64,000 bases of DNA. It comes from Actinomadura physcomitrii. GTDB lineage: Bacteria > Actinomycetota > Actinomycetes > Streptosporangiales > Streptosporangiaceae. A model generated the notes under the pieces. It searched no databases. It was not told the origin of the DNA and was given only the letters and a program-made list of their open reading frames with translations. The stretch is from positions 56,154 to 120,153 of the forward strand of contig NZ_WBMS02000005.1 in NCBI RefSeq assembly GCF_008923205.2. The letters run 5' to 3'. Every line of letters starts with the position of its first letter. The stretch's first letter is position 1. Shown here in pieces: positions 48,701 through 59,157 of this stretch. A program made the translations under genes and the position numbers.

Positions 48701-50226
48701 CAGAGCCTCCTCCAGGAGCGGCCGTCGCGCGCCATCAGCTCGTCGGCGCTGTCGGGCCCGTAGCCGCCGGACGTGTACTGGTCGACGCCGCCGCGGCTCG
48801 CCCAGTACTCCTCGATCGGGTCGAGGATCCGCCAGGACAGCTCGACCTCCTCCTGCCGCGGGAACAGCGGCGGGTCGCCGATCAGCACGTCCAGCAGCAG
48901 CCGCTCGTAGGCCTCCGGGGACGCCTCGGTGAACGACTCGCCGTAGGCGAAGTCCATGTTCACGTCGCGGATCTCCATCGAGGTGCCGGGCACCTTCGAG
49001 CCGAACCGCACCGTGATGCCCTCGTCCGGCTGCACCCGCATCACCAGCGCGTTCTGCCCGAGCTCCTCGGTGTCGGTGTGCGAGAACGGCAGGTGCGGCG
49101 CCTGCTGGAACACCATCGCCACCTCCGTCACCCGGCGGCTGAGCCGCTTGCCGGTGCGCAGGTAGAACGGCACGCCCGCCCACCGGCGGTTGTCGATCTC
49201 CAGCTTGACCGCCGCGTAGGTCTCCGTGCGGGAGTCGGCCGGGATGCCGTCCTCCTCCAGGTACCCCTTGACGCTCACGCCGCCCTGCCAGCCCGCCGCG
49301 TACTGCCCGCGCGCGGTGGAGGTGGTCAGGTCGCCCGGCACCCGCACCGACGACAGGATCTTCGCCTTCTCGAGCCGGACGGCCTGGGCGCTGAACGACG
49401 TCGGCTCCTCCATCGCCGTCAGCGCCAGCAGCTGCAGCAGGTGGTTCTGGATGACGTCGCGGGCCGCGCCGATCCCGTCGTAGTAGCCCGCCCGGCCGCC
49501 GATGCCGATGTCCTCGGCCATCGTGATCTGCACGTGGTCGATGTAGGAGCGGTTCCAGATCGGCTCGAACATCGCGTTGGCGAACCGCAGCGCCAGGATG
49601 TTCTGCACCGTCTCCTTGCCGAGGTAGTGGTCGATCCGGAAGATCGACTCCTCGGGGAACACGCGGTGCACCGTGTCGTTCAGCTCCAGCGCCGTCTTCA
49701 GGTCCCGGCCGAACGGCTTCTCGATCACCACCCGCCGCCAGGCGCCGTCCGCGCGGTCGGCCAGCCCGCTGCGCTGCAGCTGCTCGACCACCTGCGGGAA
49801 GAACTTCGGCGGGATCGACAGGTAGAACGCGTAGTTGCCGCCGGTCCCGCGGCTCTCGTCCAGCTCCTTCACCGCCATCGACAGCGCGTCGAAGGCGCCC
49901 GGGTCGCCGAACTCGCCGGGCACGAAGTGCATGCCCTCCGACAGGTGCGTCCACACGTCCTCGCGGAACGGGGTCCGCGCGTGCGCCTTCACCGACTCGT
50001 AGGCGATCTGCCGGAAGTCCTCGTTCTCCCAGTCGCGGCGCGCGAAACCGACCAGCGAGAAGCCCGGCGGCAGCAGCCCCCGGTTCGCCAGGTCGTAGAT
50101 CGCCGGGAGCAGCTTCTTGCGCGACAGGTCCCCAGTGACGCCGAACAGCACGAGCACGCACGGCCCGGCCACCCGCGGCAGGCGCTTGTCGCGCGGGTCC
50201 CGGAGCGGATTGGCTGCGTCGGTCAC
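48700..50226 (-). CDS. zwf: Glucose-6-phosphate 1-dehydrogenase
   Basis: Oxidises glucose 6-phosphate with NADP, committing carbon to the pentose-phosphate pathway. The 508-residue product has the Rossmann motif LVLFGVTGDLSRKKLLPAIY, KPFGRDL, the catalytic RIDHYLGKETVQNILALRFA near residue 195 and VPFYLRTGKRLSRRVTEVA. The start is GTG. It overlaps opcA by one base of the stop/start pair. The 160-bp gap upstream leads to a pgi-like remnant rather than directly to pgi. Confidence 0.96.
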   Translation of the reverse strand: MTDAANPLRDPRDKRLPRVAGPCVLVLFGVTGDLSRKKLLPAIYDLANRGLLPPGFSLVGFARRDWENEDFRQIAYESVKAHARTPFREDVWTHLSEGMHFVPGEFGDPGAFDALSMAVKELDESRGTGGNYAFYLSIPPKFFPQVVEQLQRSGLADRADGAWRRVVIEKPFGRDLKTALELNDTVHRVFPEESIFRIDHYLGKETVQNILALRFANAMFEPIWNRSYIDHVQITMAEDIGIGGRAGYYDGIGAARDVIQNHLLQLLALTAMEEPTSFSAQAVRLEKAKILSSVRVPGDLTTSTARGQYAAGWQGGVSVKGYLEEDGIPADSRTETYAAVKLEIDNRRWAGVPFYLRTGKRLSRRVTEVAMVFQQAPHLPFSHTDTEELGQNALVMRVQPDEGITVRFGSKVPGTSMEIRDVNMDFAYGESFTEASPEAYERLLLDVLIGDPPLFPRQEEVELSWRILDPIEEYWASRGGVDQYTSGGYGPDSADELMARDGRSWRRL

Positions 50227-50386
50227 GTTGCGGCCCCCTCTTCTCGCACGATGCCTACCCTCACTTCTACTCGCATCCGATCAGACCACGCATCCTGTGT
50301 GTCGACCCCGTGTACTGACAGTCTCGCCCCTCCCGGACGCGCTGGCGCTCTCCGGGCCGCCGGAGCGCCGCGGCGGCGCCGGCGTC

Positions 50387-50707
50387 CTAGCCGCCCCGGG
50401 CGGAGTCGAGCCCCCGGGCGAGGCCCGCCCAGCGGCTCCGCAGGTGCGGCCGGACGACCGGGCGGCCGTCCGAGCGCGCGGCGCGCGCGTCACCGAGCGC
50501 CCGCGCGAGCCGGCGCACGCCGAGCCGGTGGTGCCGGCCGGGGACGGCGACGTCGCGGTCGGCGTTCCCCGTCACTTGCTGGTATACGCCCGCATCCGGC
50601 CGATCATTCCCGCCCGCCGGGCGCCCCGGCAGCCGCTCGGCGGCCGCCCTGACCGGCCCCCGGGCGGTGATGGCCGTCTCCCCGGAGACGACCGCGGTGA
50701 AGCTCAC
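50387..50707 (-). pseudogene. Third pgi-like copy, internally deleted
   Basis: A 106-codon frame whose GTG overlaps the stop of the upstream pgi-like gene (GTGA). Its N-terminus (FTAVVSGETAITARGPV, then AAERL) resembles the first 28 residues of the pgi-like protein at 52503-54173 ([15 protein letters not shown], then VLDRL). From about residue 40 it matches that protein's extreme C-terminus: VYQQVTGNADRDVAVPGR against [16 protein letters not shown], then GRPVVRPHLR against [10 protein letters not shown]. About 450 codons between are gone. It is either a decayed third tandem copy or a short coupled protein. Confidence 0.6.
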
Positions 50708-52389
50708 GGCCGCGGACCCGCCCCCGCAACCGCCCGGACGGCCTCGATCAGCCGGCCCGCGCCCTCGACCGGGTTGCGCAGGTGCAGCCGCACCACCGGC
50801 AGCCGCCGCTGCCGCAGCGCCCGGACCTCGCCGAGCGCCCGCGCCAGCTGCAGCTTCGCCAGCCCGTACGGCCGCCCGGGCACCGGATGCGCCGCCAGCA
50901 CGTCGCCCGGCGCCGGATCGCCCGTGATCACCAGGAACGCGCCGTTGCCGGGCCCGTCCTTGTGGATCGGGCCGGTGGCGTGCGGGTACGCCGGGCCCGG
51001 CCCGTACACGACCGGCCGCCCGGCCGCGCGCGACAGCGACGGCGCCAGGTAGCGGCCCGAGAAGTCGCCCGACAGGTACGTCAGCACCGACAGGTAGCCG
51101 TCGGCGGGCACCGAGGCGATCAGCCCGCCCAGCACCGTCCCGAGGTCGGCGCCCGGCGGCCACGCGAAGTCGGCGTGCACCTCGATGTCGTCCTCGACGT
51201 ACACCGGACGCCCGGCGGGCAGCGGCCCGCCGCCCGCCGAGCGCAGCAGCGTCGCCGCGTCGTCCTCCGCCTCCTGGACGGCCGCGCTTCCCGCCTCGAA
51301 CGGGTTCACGCCGAGCAGCCACCCGGCGACGGCCGTCGCGTACTCCCACAGCACGAACTGCGCGCCGAGCGGCGCCCACACCGAGGTGTCGGCCTCCTCC
51401 TGCGCCGCCGACCGCGGGTTGATCGAGATCCCGTGCAGGTCGGGGAAGCCGCCCCTGCCGCCGGGCGGCTCCAGCGCGAGCACGCCGCGGCCCCGCTTGC
51501 CGGTGCCGACCGCGAGCAGCTGCGCGATCCAGGAGCTGAGCGCGCCGGACCCGCCGGGCTCGCGCAGCACCACCTTGTCGCGGATGACCCCGGCCGGCCC
51601 CTGCTGGGCGCAGCCGCCGAGGACGGCGCCGAGCAGCAGCCCCGGGTTGTCCTCGTCCTTGGCCAGCGACGGCATCAGCGACGCCGCCTCCTCCAGCAGC
51701 CGCTCCGCGTCGGCGCCCGCCAGCACCGCCGGGACCAGCCCGTACGCCGACAGCGCGCCGAAGTGCCCCGGCAGGTACGGGTCGGTGAGCCCGATCCGGT
51801 AGCCGCACTGGCGGGCGAAGTCGTGCAGCGGGCTGCCGTGGTCGGTGATCACCAGGAAGCGGCCCGCGATCTCGCGCTCCGACAGCCCCCGCTCGCGGAA
51901 CGCGCCCGCGAAGATCCGCCGGTAGGCGTCGCCCTCCAGCGACACGCCCGCCTTGCTGGCCAGCACGACCAGCGTCCGGTCCAGCCGCTCGAGCGCGAAC
52001 GCCAGCGCGGCGGTGTCGCTGCCGTCCAGCACCGTCAGCCCGCCGCCGGGGCCGGCCGGGGCGCCGCCCCCGCCGGCGAGGGCGGGCGCGTGCGCCTCGA
52101 CGATCGCCTGGGCGGCGAGGCTCTCCGCGCCCACCCCGATCAGCACGATGTGGTCCAGGCCGGAGTAGCGCGCCTCGGCGACGAGCCCGTCCACCTGCTT
52201 CAGCAGCCCGCGCGAGGCGAACGGCAGGTCCAGCCAGCCGAGCCTGCTGTGGTCGACCGCGCGCCGCCCCCACAGCCGCGGGTCCTTCGCGGCCAGCGCG
52301 CCCGGCACGCCGCAGCCGACGAGGTAGTCCCTCGCCTGCAGCGCCGAGTCGAGCACGTCGCCGCGCGTCAGTACGTCGAATCCGGACAC
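50704..52389 (-). CDS. Glucose-6-phosphate isomerase-like protein, copy A
   Basis: A 561-residue SIS-fold protein of the actinomycete Pgi type. It keeps the sugar-phosphate loop (VVLASKAGVSLEGDAYRRIF), VITDHGSPLHDFA, the domain-2 GPLGAQFVLWEYATAVAG-like segment, NPFEAGSAAVQEAEDDAATL with the expected Glu, and the C-terminal PHATGPIHKDGPGNGAF with His-Lys. The usual GGR-S arginine segment reads PGHFGALSAYGLVPA, with His in place of Arg. GTG 52389 follows AGGAGGGAAG. It lies between a second pgi-like gene and zwf. The activity of each copy alone is uncertain. Confidence 0.8.
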   Translation of the reverse strand: MSGFDVLTRGDVLDSALQARDYLVGCGVPGALAAKDPRLWGRRAVDHSRLGWLDLPFASRGLLKQVDGLVAEARYSGLDHIVLIGVGAESLAAQAIVEAHAPALAGGGGAPAGPGGGLTVLDGSDTAALAFALERLDRTLVVLASKAGVSLEGDAYRRIFAGAFRERGLSEREIAGRFLVITDHGSPLHDFARQCGYRIGLTDPYLPGHFGALSAYGLVPAVLAGADAERLLEEAASLMPSLAKDEDNPGLLLGAVLGGCAQQGPAGVIRDKVVLREPGGSGALSSWIAQLLAVGTGKRGRGVLALEPPGGRGGFPDLHGISINPRSAAQEEADTSVWAPLGAQFVLWEYATAVAGWLLGVNPFEAGSAAVQEAEDDAATLLRSAGGGPLPAGRPVYVEDDIEVHADFAWPPGADLGTVLGGLIASVPADGYLSVLTYLSGDFSGRYLAPSLSRAAGRPVVYGPGPAYPHATGPIHKDGPGNGAFLVITGDPAPGDVLAAHPVPGRPYGLAKLQLARALGEVRALRQRRLPVVRLHLRNPVEGAGRLIEAVRAVAGAGPRP

Positions 52390-52448
52390 GCTTCCCTCCT
52401 GCCCCCTATCGTTTCAGGAGAGAAAGGGCATCCGCGACCATCTCCCTC

Positions 52449-52487
52449 GATCTTCTGCCACCGGTTGCGAACCGGACGCGGAAGATC
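52449..52487 (-). other. Nested hairpin between the two pgi-like genes
   Basis: Outer GATCTTC (52449-52455) pairs with GAAGATC (52481-52487); inner CCGGTT-GCG-AACCGG (52461-52475) forms a second stem. A symmetric 5/5 internal loop separates them. Possible attenuator or RNA processing site between copies B and A. Confidence 0.55.
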
Positions 52488-52502
52488 AGGTGAGCGCTCG
52501 GG

Positions 52503-54173
52503 TCAGCTGAGCGCCTCGGTCAGCTGCGCGAGTCCCTCGGCGCGGTCCCGCAGATGCAGCCGGACCACCGGGCGGCCGAGCGAGCGCAGCACCCGCTGGT
52601 CCCCGAACGCCTGCGCCAGCTGCAGCTCGCCGAGCGTGAAGGGCCGTCCGGGCACCGGCACATCGGCCGTAACCGAGCCCGTGACCTGCAGAAACGTTCC
52701 ATTGGGCGGGCCGCCCTTGTGGTACTGGCCTGTCGCGTGCAGGTACCGCGGGCCCCACCCGAACGTGACCGGCACCGGATTCCTGCGCAGCCGCGCGCCG
52801 CGCGCCGCCAGCAGCGGCCGCAGCCCGGCCGCCGCCGCGTCCCCAGCGCGATCCAGGTAGGCCAGGACGGCGAGGTAGCCGCGGTCCGGGACGTCCTCAA
52901 GAACCGTCTCCAGCGCCTCACCCAGCGTCTTCGCGCCGCGCAGCGACTCCTCCGGCGCGTGCACCTCCACCGCGTCCGACACCAGCGCGGGCGGCCGGCG
53001 CACCACCGTCGGGGCCGCGCCCTCCTCCGAGCGCAGCAGCGCCGCGGTGCTGTCCCGCGACTCGCCGGTGTCCGGCTCCGCGAACGGATCGACGCCGATG
53101 ACCCGCGCGGCCACCGCCACCGCGTACTCCCACAGCAGGAACTGCGCGCCGAGCGGGCCCGCCACGCTCACCCCCGCCTCGCGGCCCGGTCCTGGCTCGT
53201 CCGGGCGGCGGCCGAGGATCAGCCGGCGCAGGTCGCCGGTCAGCTCGAACCCGGGGGACTCCACGCCCTCCACCACGACCGGCAGCAGCCCCCGGCCGTC
53301 CTTGCCGAGCGCCCCCGCCACCAGCTGCTCCGCCCAGCCGGCGAAGCCGTGCAGGCCTGAGCCGTGGTCGGCGATCACCAGCTTGTCGCGGCCGCCGAGC
53401 GCCGACGAGCCGAGCGCGGCGCCGAGCGCCAGCGCCGGGTTGTCGTAGGGCTGGCGCAGCACGCCGGCGAGCCGGTCCGCCTCGTCCAGCAGCGCCAGGA
53501 GGTCGGTGCCCGCGAGCGCGGCGGGCGCCAGCGCCGCGACGCCGAGCGCGCCGAACCGGCCGTCGACGTCGGTCTCGGCCTGCACGACGTGGTGGCCGAC
53601 CTCGCGGGCGGCGCGCTCCAGCTCCGACCCCGGCTCGGCCACGGCCACGAACCGGCGGGCCAGCTCGGCCCGGTCCAGCCCGGCCTCGGAGAACGCCCGG
53701 CCGAAGACGCGGCGCAGCGACCGCGTCCCGACGTCGTCGCCCGCGACGACCACCAGCGTCCTGCCGAGGTCGCCCGCGAGCACCGCCGACACCTCGTGCG
53801 GGTCGGTGGTGTCCAGCACGACCAGCTCGGCGTCCGGCCCGGTGCGGGCCGCGGTCCGGTGGATCGCCTCCGCGGCGATCGCGGCGCCGCCCGTCCCCGC
53901 GACCACGATCCGGTCCAGCCCCGCGTCGCGGAACTCCTCCGCCGGCCCGGCGATCCGGTCCGGCAGCGACCGCGACATCTCCGGCAGGCCGAGCCAGCCC
54001 AGCCGGCGGGCGGCCAGCGGGGCCGCGTCCGGGCCCCACAGCTTGGCGTTTCGGGACGAGAGCGAGCTCGGCACCCCGTCGGAGGCGAGACGGTCCAGGA
54101 CCGTCTCGCTCTCGTCGACGACGGTGCCGCGGATGGTGACCGAGATCCCCCCGGCGGTCACCACCGACGTCAC
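52503..54173 (-). CDS. Glucose-6-phosphate isomerase-like protein, copy B
   Basis: A 556-residue SIS-fold paralog of copy A. It keeps the Arg ([20 protein letters not shown]), [22 protein letters not shown] segments, [36 protein letters not shown] with Glu, and the C-terminal [18 protein letters not shown]. The phosphate-binding loop, however, reads [17 protein letters not shown] and lacks the usual Ser/Lys/Thr/Glu residues. The GTG start overlaps the tal stop by 4 bp. Copies A and B thus seem to have lost different parts of the active site. Confidence 0.8.
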   Translation of the reverse strand: MTSVVTAGGISVTIRGTVVDESETVLDRLASDGVPSSLSSRNAKLWGPDAAPLAARRLGWLGLPEMSRSLPDRIAGPAEEFRDAGLDRIVVAGTGGAAIAAEAIHRTAARTGPDAELVVLDTTDPHEVSAVLAGDLGRTLVVVAGDDVGTRSLRRVFGRAFSEAGLDRAELARRFVAVAEPGSELERAAREVGHHVVQAETDVDGRFGALGVAALAPAALAGTDLLALLDEADRLAGVLRQPYDNPALALGAALGSSALGGRDKLVIADHGSGLHGFAGWAEQLVAGALGKDGRGLLPVVVEGVESPGFELTGDLRRLILGRRPDEPGPGREAGVSVAGPLGAQFLLWEYAVAVAARVIGVDPFAEPDTGESRDSTAALLRSEEGAAPTVVRRPPALVSDAVEVHAPEESLRGAKTLGEALETVLEDVPDRGYLAVLAYLDRAGDAAAAGLRPLLAARGARLRRNPVPVTFGWGPRYLHATGQYHKGGPPNGTFLQVTGSVTADVPVPGRPFTLGELQLAQAFGDQRVLRSLGRPVVRLHLRDRAEGLAQLTEALS

Positions 54174-55279
54174 GCGCTCTTGTCCTTCAGCTCGCCCTCG
54201 ATCGAGCCCAGCAGCTCCTTCCAGGACGCCTCGAACTTCTCGACGCCCTCCTCCTCCAGGACCCGCACGACGTCGTCGTAGTCGACGCCCGCGTCCTTCA
54301 GCGCCGCCATGTGCGCCCGGGCGTCGTCATAGGCGCCCCGGACGGTGTCGCCGCGCAGCTGCCCGTGGTCGGCCTCCGCCACCAGCGTCGCCTCCGGCAT
54401 CGTGTTGACCGTGCCCGGCGCCACCAGCTCGTCCACGTACAGGGTGTCGACGAGGTTCGGGTCCTTCACGCCGGTCGAGGCCCACAGCGGGCGCTGCGGG
54501 CGGGCGCCCGCGTCCTTCAGCGCCTTCCACCGGTCGGTGCCGAACTTCTCCTCGTACAGCGCGTACGCCAGCCGCGCGTTCGCCAGGCCCGCCTTGGACC
54601 GCAGGCCCTTCGCCGCGTCCGAGCCGATCTTGTCGAGCCGCTTGTCGATCTCGGTGTCGACCCGGCTGACGAAGAACGACGCCACCGACGCGATCGTCGA
54701 CAGGTCGTGCCCGTTCGTCCGGGCCTGCTCGAGGCCCGCGAAGAACGCGTCGATGACCTTGCCGTAGCGCTCCAGCGAGAAGATCAGCGTCACGTTCACG
54801 CTGATGCCCTCCGCCAGCGCCGCGGTGATCGCGGGCAGGCCCTCCTCGGTCGCCGGGATCTTGATGAACAGGTTCGGCCGGTCCACCATCCACCACAGCG
54901 CCCGCGCCTCGGCCACCGTCTTCTCGGTGTCGCGGGCGAGCCGCGGGTCCACCTCGATCGACACCCGGCCGTCCAGGCCGTCGGTCCGGTCGTAGACCGG
55001 GCGCAGCACGTCGCAGCCCCAGCGGATGTCATAGGTGGTGATCGCGCGGGACGCCTCCTCGACGTCCACGCCCCGCACCGCCAGGTCGCGCACCTGGTCG
55101 TCGTAGGCGTCGCCCTTGCTCAGCGCCTTGGCGAAGATCGTCGGATTGGAGGTGACGCCGACGACGTTCCGCTCCTTGATCAGCTGCTCCAGGTTCCCGG
55201 TGCGCAGCCGCTCCCGGCTGATGTCGTCCAGCCAGATCGACACTCCCTCGTCCGAGAGCGCCTTCAGGATGTCACTCAT
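54170..55279 (-). CDS. tal: Transaldolase
   Basis: Transfers dihydroxyacetone units between sugar phosphates in the non-oxidative pentose-phosphate pathway. The 369-residue protein has [33 protein letters not shown], the Schiff-base lysine in [15 protein letters not shown] near residue 139, [13 protein letters not shown], and [20 protein letters not shown]. The ATG has GAGGAGAAAG. It overlaps pgi copy B by 4 bp. A GC hairpin separates it from tkt upstream. Confidence 0.96.
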   Translation of the reverse strand: MSDILKALSDEGVSIWLDDISRERLRTGNLEQLIKERNVVGVTSNPTIFAKALSKGDAYDDQVRDLAVRGVDVEEASRAITTYDIRWGCDVLRPVYDRTDGLDGRVSIEVDPRLARDTEKTVAEARALWWMVDRPNLFIKIPATEEGLPAITAALAEGISVNVTLIFSLERYGKVIDAFFAGLEQARTNGHDLSTIASVASFFVSRVDTEIDKRLDKIGSDAAKGLRSKAGLANARLAYALYEEKFGTDRWKALKDAGARPQRPLWASTGVKDPNLVDTLYVDELVAPGTVNTMPEATLVAEADHGQLRGDTVRGAYDDARAHMAALKDAGVDYDDVVRVLEEEGVEKFEASWKELLGSIEGELKDKSA

Positions 55280-55322
55280 CGCTTTCTCCTCGTCGTCGAG
55301 TTCCGCGGGGGCCGGCCGTGCC

Positions 55323-55358
55323 GGGCCCCCGGCCCGCCGGGGCGGCCGCCGGGGGCCC
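55323..55358 (-). other. Strong hairpin between tkt and tal
   Basis: GGGCCCCCGGC (55323-55333) pairs perfectly with GCCGGGGGCCC (55348-55358). It could be a terminator or a processing hairpin lowering expression of the genes after tkt. Confidence 0.6.
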
Positions 55359-55365
55359 GCCGGCC

Positions 55366-57492
55366 CTAGTTCCCGGTGGTGCTGCCGCGGCCGGCGTGCT
55401 TGACACCGGCCTTGATCAGGCTCGCCTTCGCCGCCGCGACGACACGCTCGGCGGTGATGCCGAACTGCTCGAACAGCGTCTTGTAGTCGGCGGACGCGCC
55501 GAAGTGCTCCAGCGACACCGACGTGCCGGCGTCGCCGACGTAGGTCCGCCAGCCGAGCGCCACACCGGCCTCCACCGACACGCGCGCTCGCACCCCGGGG
55601 GGCAGGACCTGCTGCTTGTAGGCGTCGGGCTGCTCCTCGAACCACTCGACGCACGGCATCGACACCACGCGGGTCGGGGTGCCCTGGGACTGGAGCGTCT
55701 CGCGGGCCTCCAGCGCCAGCTGCACCTCGCTGCCCGTGGCGATCAGGATCAGCTCGGGCTGCCCGCCCGCGGCGTCGGCCAGCACGTAGCCGCCCTTGGC
55801 GGCGCCCTCGGCGGACGCGATCTCGCCGTCGCGCTCCAGCGTCGGCAGCTTCTGCCGGGTCAGCGCGAGGCCCGCCGGGCGGTCGGTGTGCTCCAGGACC
55901 GTCCGCCACGCGACCGCCGTCTCGTTGGCGTCCGCCGGGCGCACCACGTCCAGCCCGGGGATCGCCCGCAGCGCCCACAGGTGCTCCACCGGCTGGTGCG
56001 TCGGGCCGTCCTCGCCGAGGCCGATGGAGTCGTGCGTCCACACGTAGGTGACCGGCAGCTTCATCAGCGCCGCGAGCCGGACCGCCGGCCGCATGTAGTC
56101 GCTGAAGATCAGGAACGTGCCCGCGTAGGGCCGGGTGCCGCCGTGCAGCGCGATGCCGTTGGAGATCGCGCCCATCGCGTGCTCGCGGACGCCGAAGTGC
56201 AGCGTCCGGCCGTACCGGCCGCCGGGGAACTCCTTGGTCTGGAACTCCTCGGGGATGAAGGACGGCTCGCCCTTCATCGTCGTGTTGTTGCTCTCCGCCA
56301 GGTCGGCCGACCCGCCCCACAGCTCCGGCAGCACCGGCGCCAGCGCGCCCAGCACCTCGCCGGACGCGGCGCGCGTCGCGACGTCCTTGCCCGCCGGGAA
56401 CTCCGGCAGCTTCGCCTCCCAGCCCGGGGGCAGGTGCCGGGCGCTGATCCGGTCGTACTCGGCGGCGCGCTCGGGGTTCGCCGACCGCCAGGCCTGGAAC
56501 GCCTTCTCCCACTCGGCGTGCAGCGCGCGGCCCCGGTCCGAGACCTCGCGGGCGTGCGCCAGCACGTCGTCGGGGACGATGAACGACTCGGCCGGGTCCA
56601 GGCCGAGGATCCGCTTGGTCGCGGCGACCTCCTCGGCGCCCAGCGCCGAGCCGTGGGCCTTGCCGGTGTTCTTCTTGTTCGGCGCCGGCCAGCCGATGAT
56701 GGTGCGCAGCGCGATGAACGACGGCCGGGCCGTCTCCGCCTTGGCCGCCTCGAACGCCGCCGCCAGCGCGGCCACGTTCTCCTCGTAGTCGCCGTTCACC
56801 GTCCAGTCGACGTGGTGGACGTCCCAGCCGTACGCCTCGTAGCGGGCCCGCACGTCCTCCGACAGCGCGATCGCGGTGTCGTCCTCGATCGAGATGTGGT
56901 TGTCGTCGTACAGCAGGACCAGGTTGCCGAGCCGCTGGTGCGCCGCGAGGGCGCTCGCCTCGTGGCTGATGCCCTCCTCGATGTCGCCGTCGGACGCGAA
57001 CGCCCAGACGGTGTGGTCGAAGGGGGACTCGCCGGCCGGGGCGTCGGGGTCGAACAGGCCGCGCTCGCGGCGGGCCGCCATCGCCATCCCGACCGCGTTC
57101 GCGATGCCCTGCCCCAGCGGGCCCGTGGTGGTCTCGACGCCCGCGGTGTGCCCGTGCTCGGGGTGGCCGGGGGTGAGGCTGCCCCACTTGCGCAGCGCCT
57201 TCAGGTCGGCCAGCGTCAGCGGGTAGCCCGAAAGGTAGAGCTGGATGTAGAGGGTCAGGCTGGAGTGGCCGCAGGACAGGACGAACCTGTCCCGGCCGGC
57301 CCAGTCCGGGTCCGTCGGGTCGTGCCGAAGGAACCGCTGGAACAGAAGGTAGGCGGCGGGTGCGAGGCTCATGGCCGTACCGGGGTGGCCGGAGCCCGCC
57401 TCCTCGACCGCGTCCATGGCGAGGGCGCGGATGACGTCCACCGCCCGCCGGTCCAGGTCGGACCATTCAAACGTGCTGCTGTCCCTGCTCAC
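55366..57492 (-). CDS. tkt: Transketolase
   Basis: TPP enzyme moving two-carbon units between sugar phosphates. The 708-residue protein has the N-terminal [20 protein letters not shown] with [27 protein letters not shown], the TPP motif [20 protein letters not shown] (here beginning ASDGDIEEG), the catalytic-Glu region [20 protein letters not shown] and [20 protein letters not shown]. The GTG start has GAGAGGAGCC upstream. It is the first gene of the leftward pentose-phosphate operon. Confidence 0.96.
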   Translation of the reverse strand: MSRDSSTFEWSDLDRRAVDVIRALAMDAVEEAGSGHPGTAMSLAPAAYLLFQRFLRHDPTDPDWAGRDRFVLSCGHSSLTLYIQLYLSGYPLTLADLKALRKWGSLTPGHPEHGHTAGVETTTGPLGQGIANAVGMAMAARRERGLFDPDAPAGESPFDHTVWAFASDGDIEEGISHEASALAAHQRLGNLVLLYDDNHISIEDDTAIALSEDVRARYEAYGWDVHHVDWTVNGDYEENVAALAAAFEAAKAETARPSFIALRTIIGWPAPNKKNTGKAHGSALGAEEVAATKRILGLDPAESFIVPDDVLAHAREVSDRGRALHAEWEKAFQAWRSANPERAAEYDRISARHLPPGWEAKLPEFPAGKDVATRAASGEVLGALAPVLPELWGGSADLAESNNTTMKGEPSFIPEEFQTKEFPGGRYGRTLHFGVREHAMGAISNGIALHGGTRPYAGTFLIFSDYMRPAVRLAALMKLPVTYVWTHDSIGLGEDGPTHQPVEHLWALRAIPGLDVVRPADANETAVAWRTVLEHTDRPAGLALTRQKLPTLERDGEIASAEGAAKGGYVLADAAGGQPELILIATGSEVQLALEARETLQSQGTPTRVVSMPCVEWFEEQPDAYKQQVLPPGVRARVSVEAGVALGWRTYVGDAGTSVSLEHFGASADYKTLFEQFGITAERVVAAAKASLIKAGVKHAGRGSTTGN

Positions 57493-58064
57493 GGAACGCC
57501 AGGCTCCTCTCGAACCGCTGTCGTACAGAGTTCATTAGCGATGTGCCGCCGCGCGGCATGACCGGCGCCCCTGCCGCGGCCCCCTGTTGCCGCAACGTCC
57601 GGCGGCGCCGTCCGTCTTCCCTCGGGCCCCCTTGCGGCCACCGGATCCGTGGCCCCGTGAAGATCATGCCGCGCCCCCGGCGAGCCTATCGCGCGGGCGG
57701 GCCGCCGCAGGCGAGAGCGAGAACACGCCGAAACGGCGCCGCCGCCCGCGCCAGGACCGCCGCCGCTTCCCTGCACCCTTGCCCGATCGGTCCCCGCGCT
57801 AACCCCCCGCACGGGTGATACCGAGGGGGGAACGGGTTTCCGCCCCCGCCCCCGGGGGACGGCCCGTGGAATGGGCTCCGCGGGGCGGGACCGGCGCGTC
57901 CGGTGCCCCGGTGCACGCCCCTGGCAGGGGTCGGACTACAGTGATGGCGCGGCCGACGACGGCGGCCGAGACAGCAGGATCACCAAGCCGAAGTTGCACT
58001 CGACCGAGGCCGGCCCGGATCGCGGGGGCGCCGCCGAGGTGGTACGCGATTTCTTCATGCCTAG
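57493..58064. other. Divergent tkt-ctaB control region
   Basis: No convincing gene is seen in these 572 bp. They must hold the divergent promoters for the pentose-phosphate operon and the heme A genes. Visible structures are the tkt ribosome site GAGAGGAG just above its start and a C6/G6 inverted repeat (57803-57808 with 57825-57830). No clear -35/-10 pair could be assigned. Confidence 0.6.
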
Positions 58065-59075
58065 TTGGACGTGGACCCGATTGTGACGGTGCTCAGTAAC
58101 AAGCGCGGGGTCGAGCTCGACGAGCCGCTGCCGCTCGACGGGCAGCCGGGGGCGCCCGCCGTGCCCGAGCCGGCGGCCACGGCCCGCCGGTCGATCGGCG
58201 CCAGCGTGCGCGCCTACGTGGCGCTCACCAAACCGCGCGTGATCGAGCTGCTCTTGATCACCACGATCCCGGTGATGTTCCTCGCCCAGCGCGGCGTGCC
58301 GCCGCTGTCGACGGTGCTGCTGACCTTCTCCTTCGGAGCCATGTCGGCCGGCGCCGCGAACGCGGTCAACTGCTACATCGACCGCGACATCGACGCCAAG
58401 ATGCGCCGCACCCGGCGCCGCCCGCTGGCCCGCGCGCAGGTCACCCCGGCCCGCGCCCTGGTGTTCGGGATCACCCTCGCGCTGGTGTCCACCGCCGGGT
58501 TCTTCCTCGCGGTCAACCCGCTGTCGGCCGCCGGGTCGCTGTTCGCGATCCTGTTCTACGTCTTGGTCTACTCGCTGCTGCTCAAGCGCCGGACGTCGCA
58601 GAACGTCGTGTGGGGCGGCATCGCCGGCTGCATGCCGGTCCTCATCGGCTGGACGGCCATCACCGGCGGCCTGGACTGGACGCCGTTCGTGCTGTTCGGC
58701 GTCGTGTTCCTGTGGACCCCGCCGCACACCTGGACGCTCGCCATGCGCTACCGCGAGGACTACGCGGTCGCCAAGGTGCCGATGCTGCCCGTCGTCGCGA
58801 CCGAGCGCCGCGTCGTCACCGAGAGCCTCGTCTACAGCTACGCCACCGTCGCGTGCTCGCTCGCGCTGTGGCCCGTGGCCGGGATGGGCCCGGTGTACGG
58901 GGCCGTCGCGGTGGTCCTCGGGCTGGTCTTCCTCGGCGAGGGGCACCGGCTGCTCAAGGCCGTCCGCGCCGGTGTGACCGGCGTCCACCTGCGGCCGATG
59001 CGGTTCTTCCACCTGTCGAACGTGTACCTGGCGCTGCTGTTCACCGCCGTCGCCGTCGACCCGCTGCTGCACTGA
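58065..59075 (+). CDS. ctaB: Protoheme IX farnesyltransferase (heme O synthase)
   Basis: Membrane prenyltransferase converting heme B to heme O for cytochrome oxidase. The UbiA-fold protein, up to 336 residues, has about nine membrane segments, the first Asp-rich motif [20 protein letters not shown] near residue 104, the second region [19 protein letters not shown] and the family [20 protein letters not shown]. The start is unclear: TTG 58065, GTG 58071 and GTG 58083 are all in frame without a strong ribosome site. It is divergent from tkt, as in many actinomycetes, and lies one gene from ctaA. Confidence 0.93.
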   Translation: MDVDPIVTVLSNKRGVELDEPLPLDGQPGAPAVPEPAATARRSIGASVRAYVALTKPRVIELLLITTIPVMFLAQRGVPPLSTVLLTFSFGAMSAGAANAVNCYIDRDIDAKMRRTRRRPLARAQVTPARALVFGITLALVSTAGFFLAVNPLSAAGSLFAILFYVLVYSLLLKRRTSQNVVWGGIAGCMPVLIGWTAITGGLDWTPFVLFGVVFLWTPPHTWTLAMRYREDYAVAKVPMLPVVATERRVVTESLVYSYATVACSLALWPVAGMGPVYGAVAVVLGLVFLGEGHRLLKAVRAGVTGVHLRPMRFFHLSNVYLALLFTAVAVDPLLH

Positions 59076-59157
59076 GCCCCCGCGCGGTTCCCGCGCGGCG
59101 GCCTGGTGGCGGGCCTGACCCCCGCGAGGACCTGCACGGACCCGTTACGCTCACGTC

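Noticed and set aside
54170..57466. A 1,098-codon frame ending in transaldolase, read as a tkt-tal fusion
   Set aside because: Only the part from 55279 matches transaldolase and has a good ribosome site. The upstream part is tkt in the wrong frame.
54170..57492. A natural transaldolase-Pgi fusion as in some actinobacteria
   Set aside because: tal has its own stop at 54170-54172 and the pgi-like gene starts in a separate frame with a GTGA overlap. They are coupled but not fused.
57493..58064. Small genes in the tkt-ctaB gap
   Set aside because: Several short frames exist on both strands, but they are Pro/Arg-rich with no start signals or homology and overlap each other.
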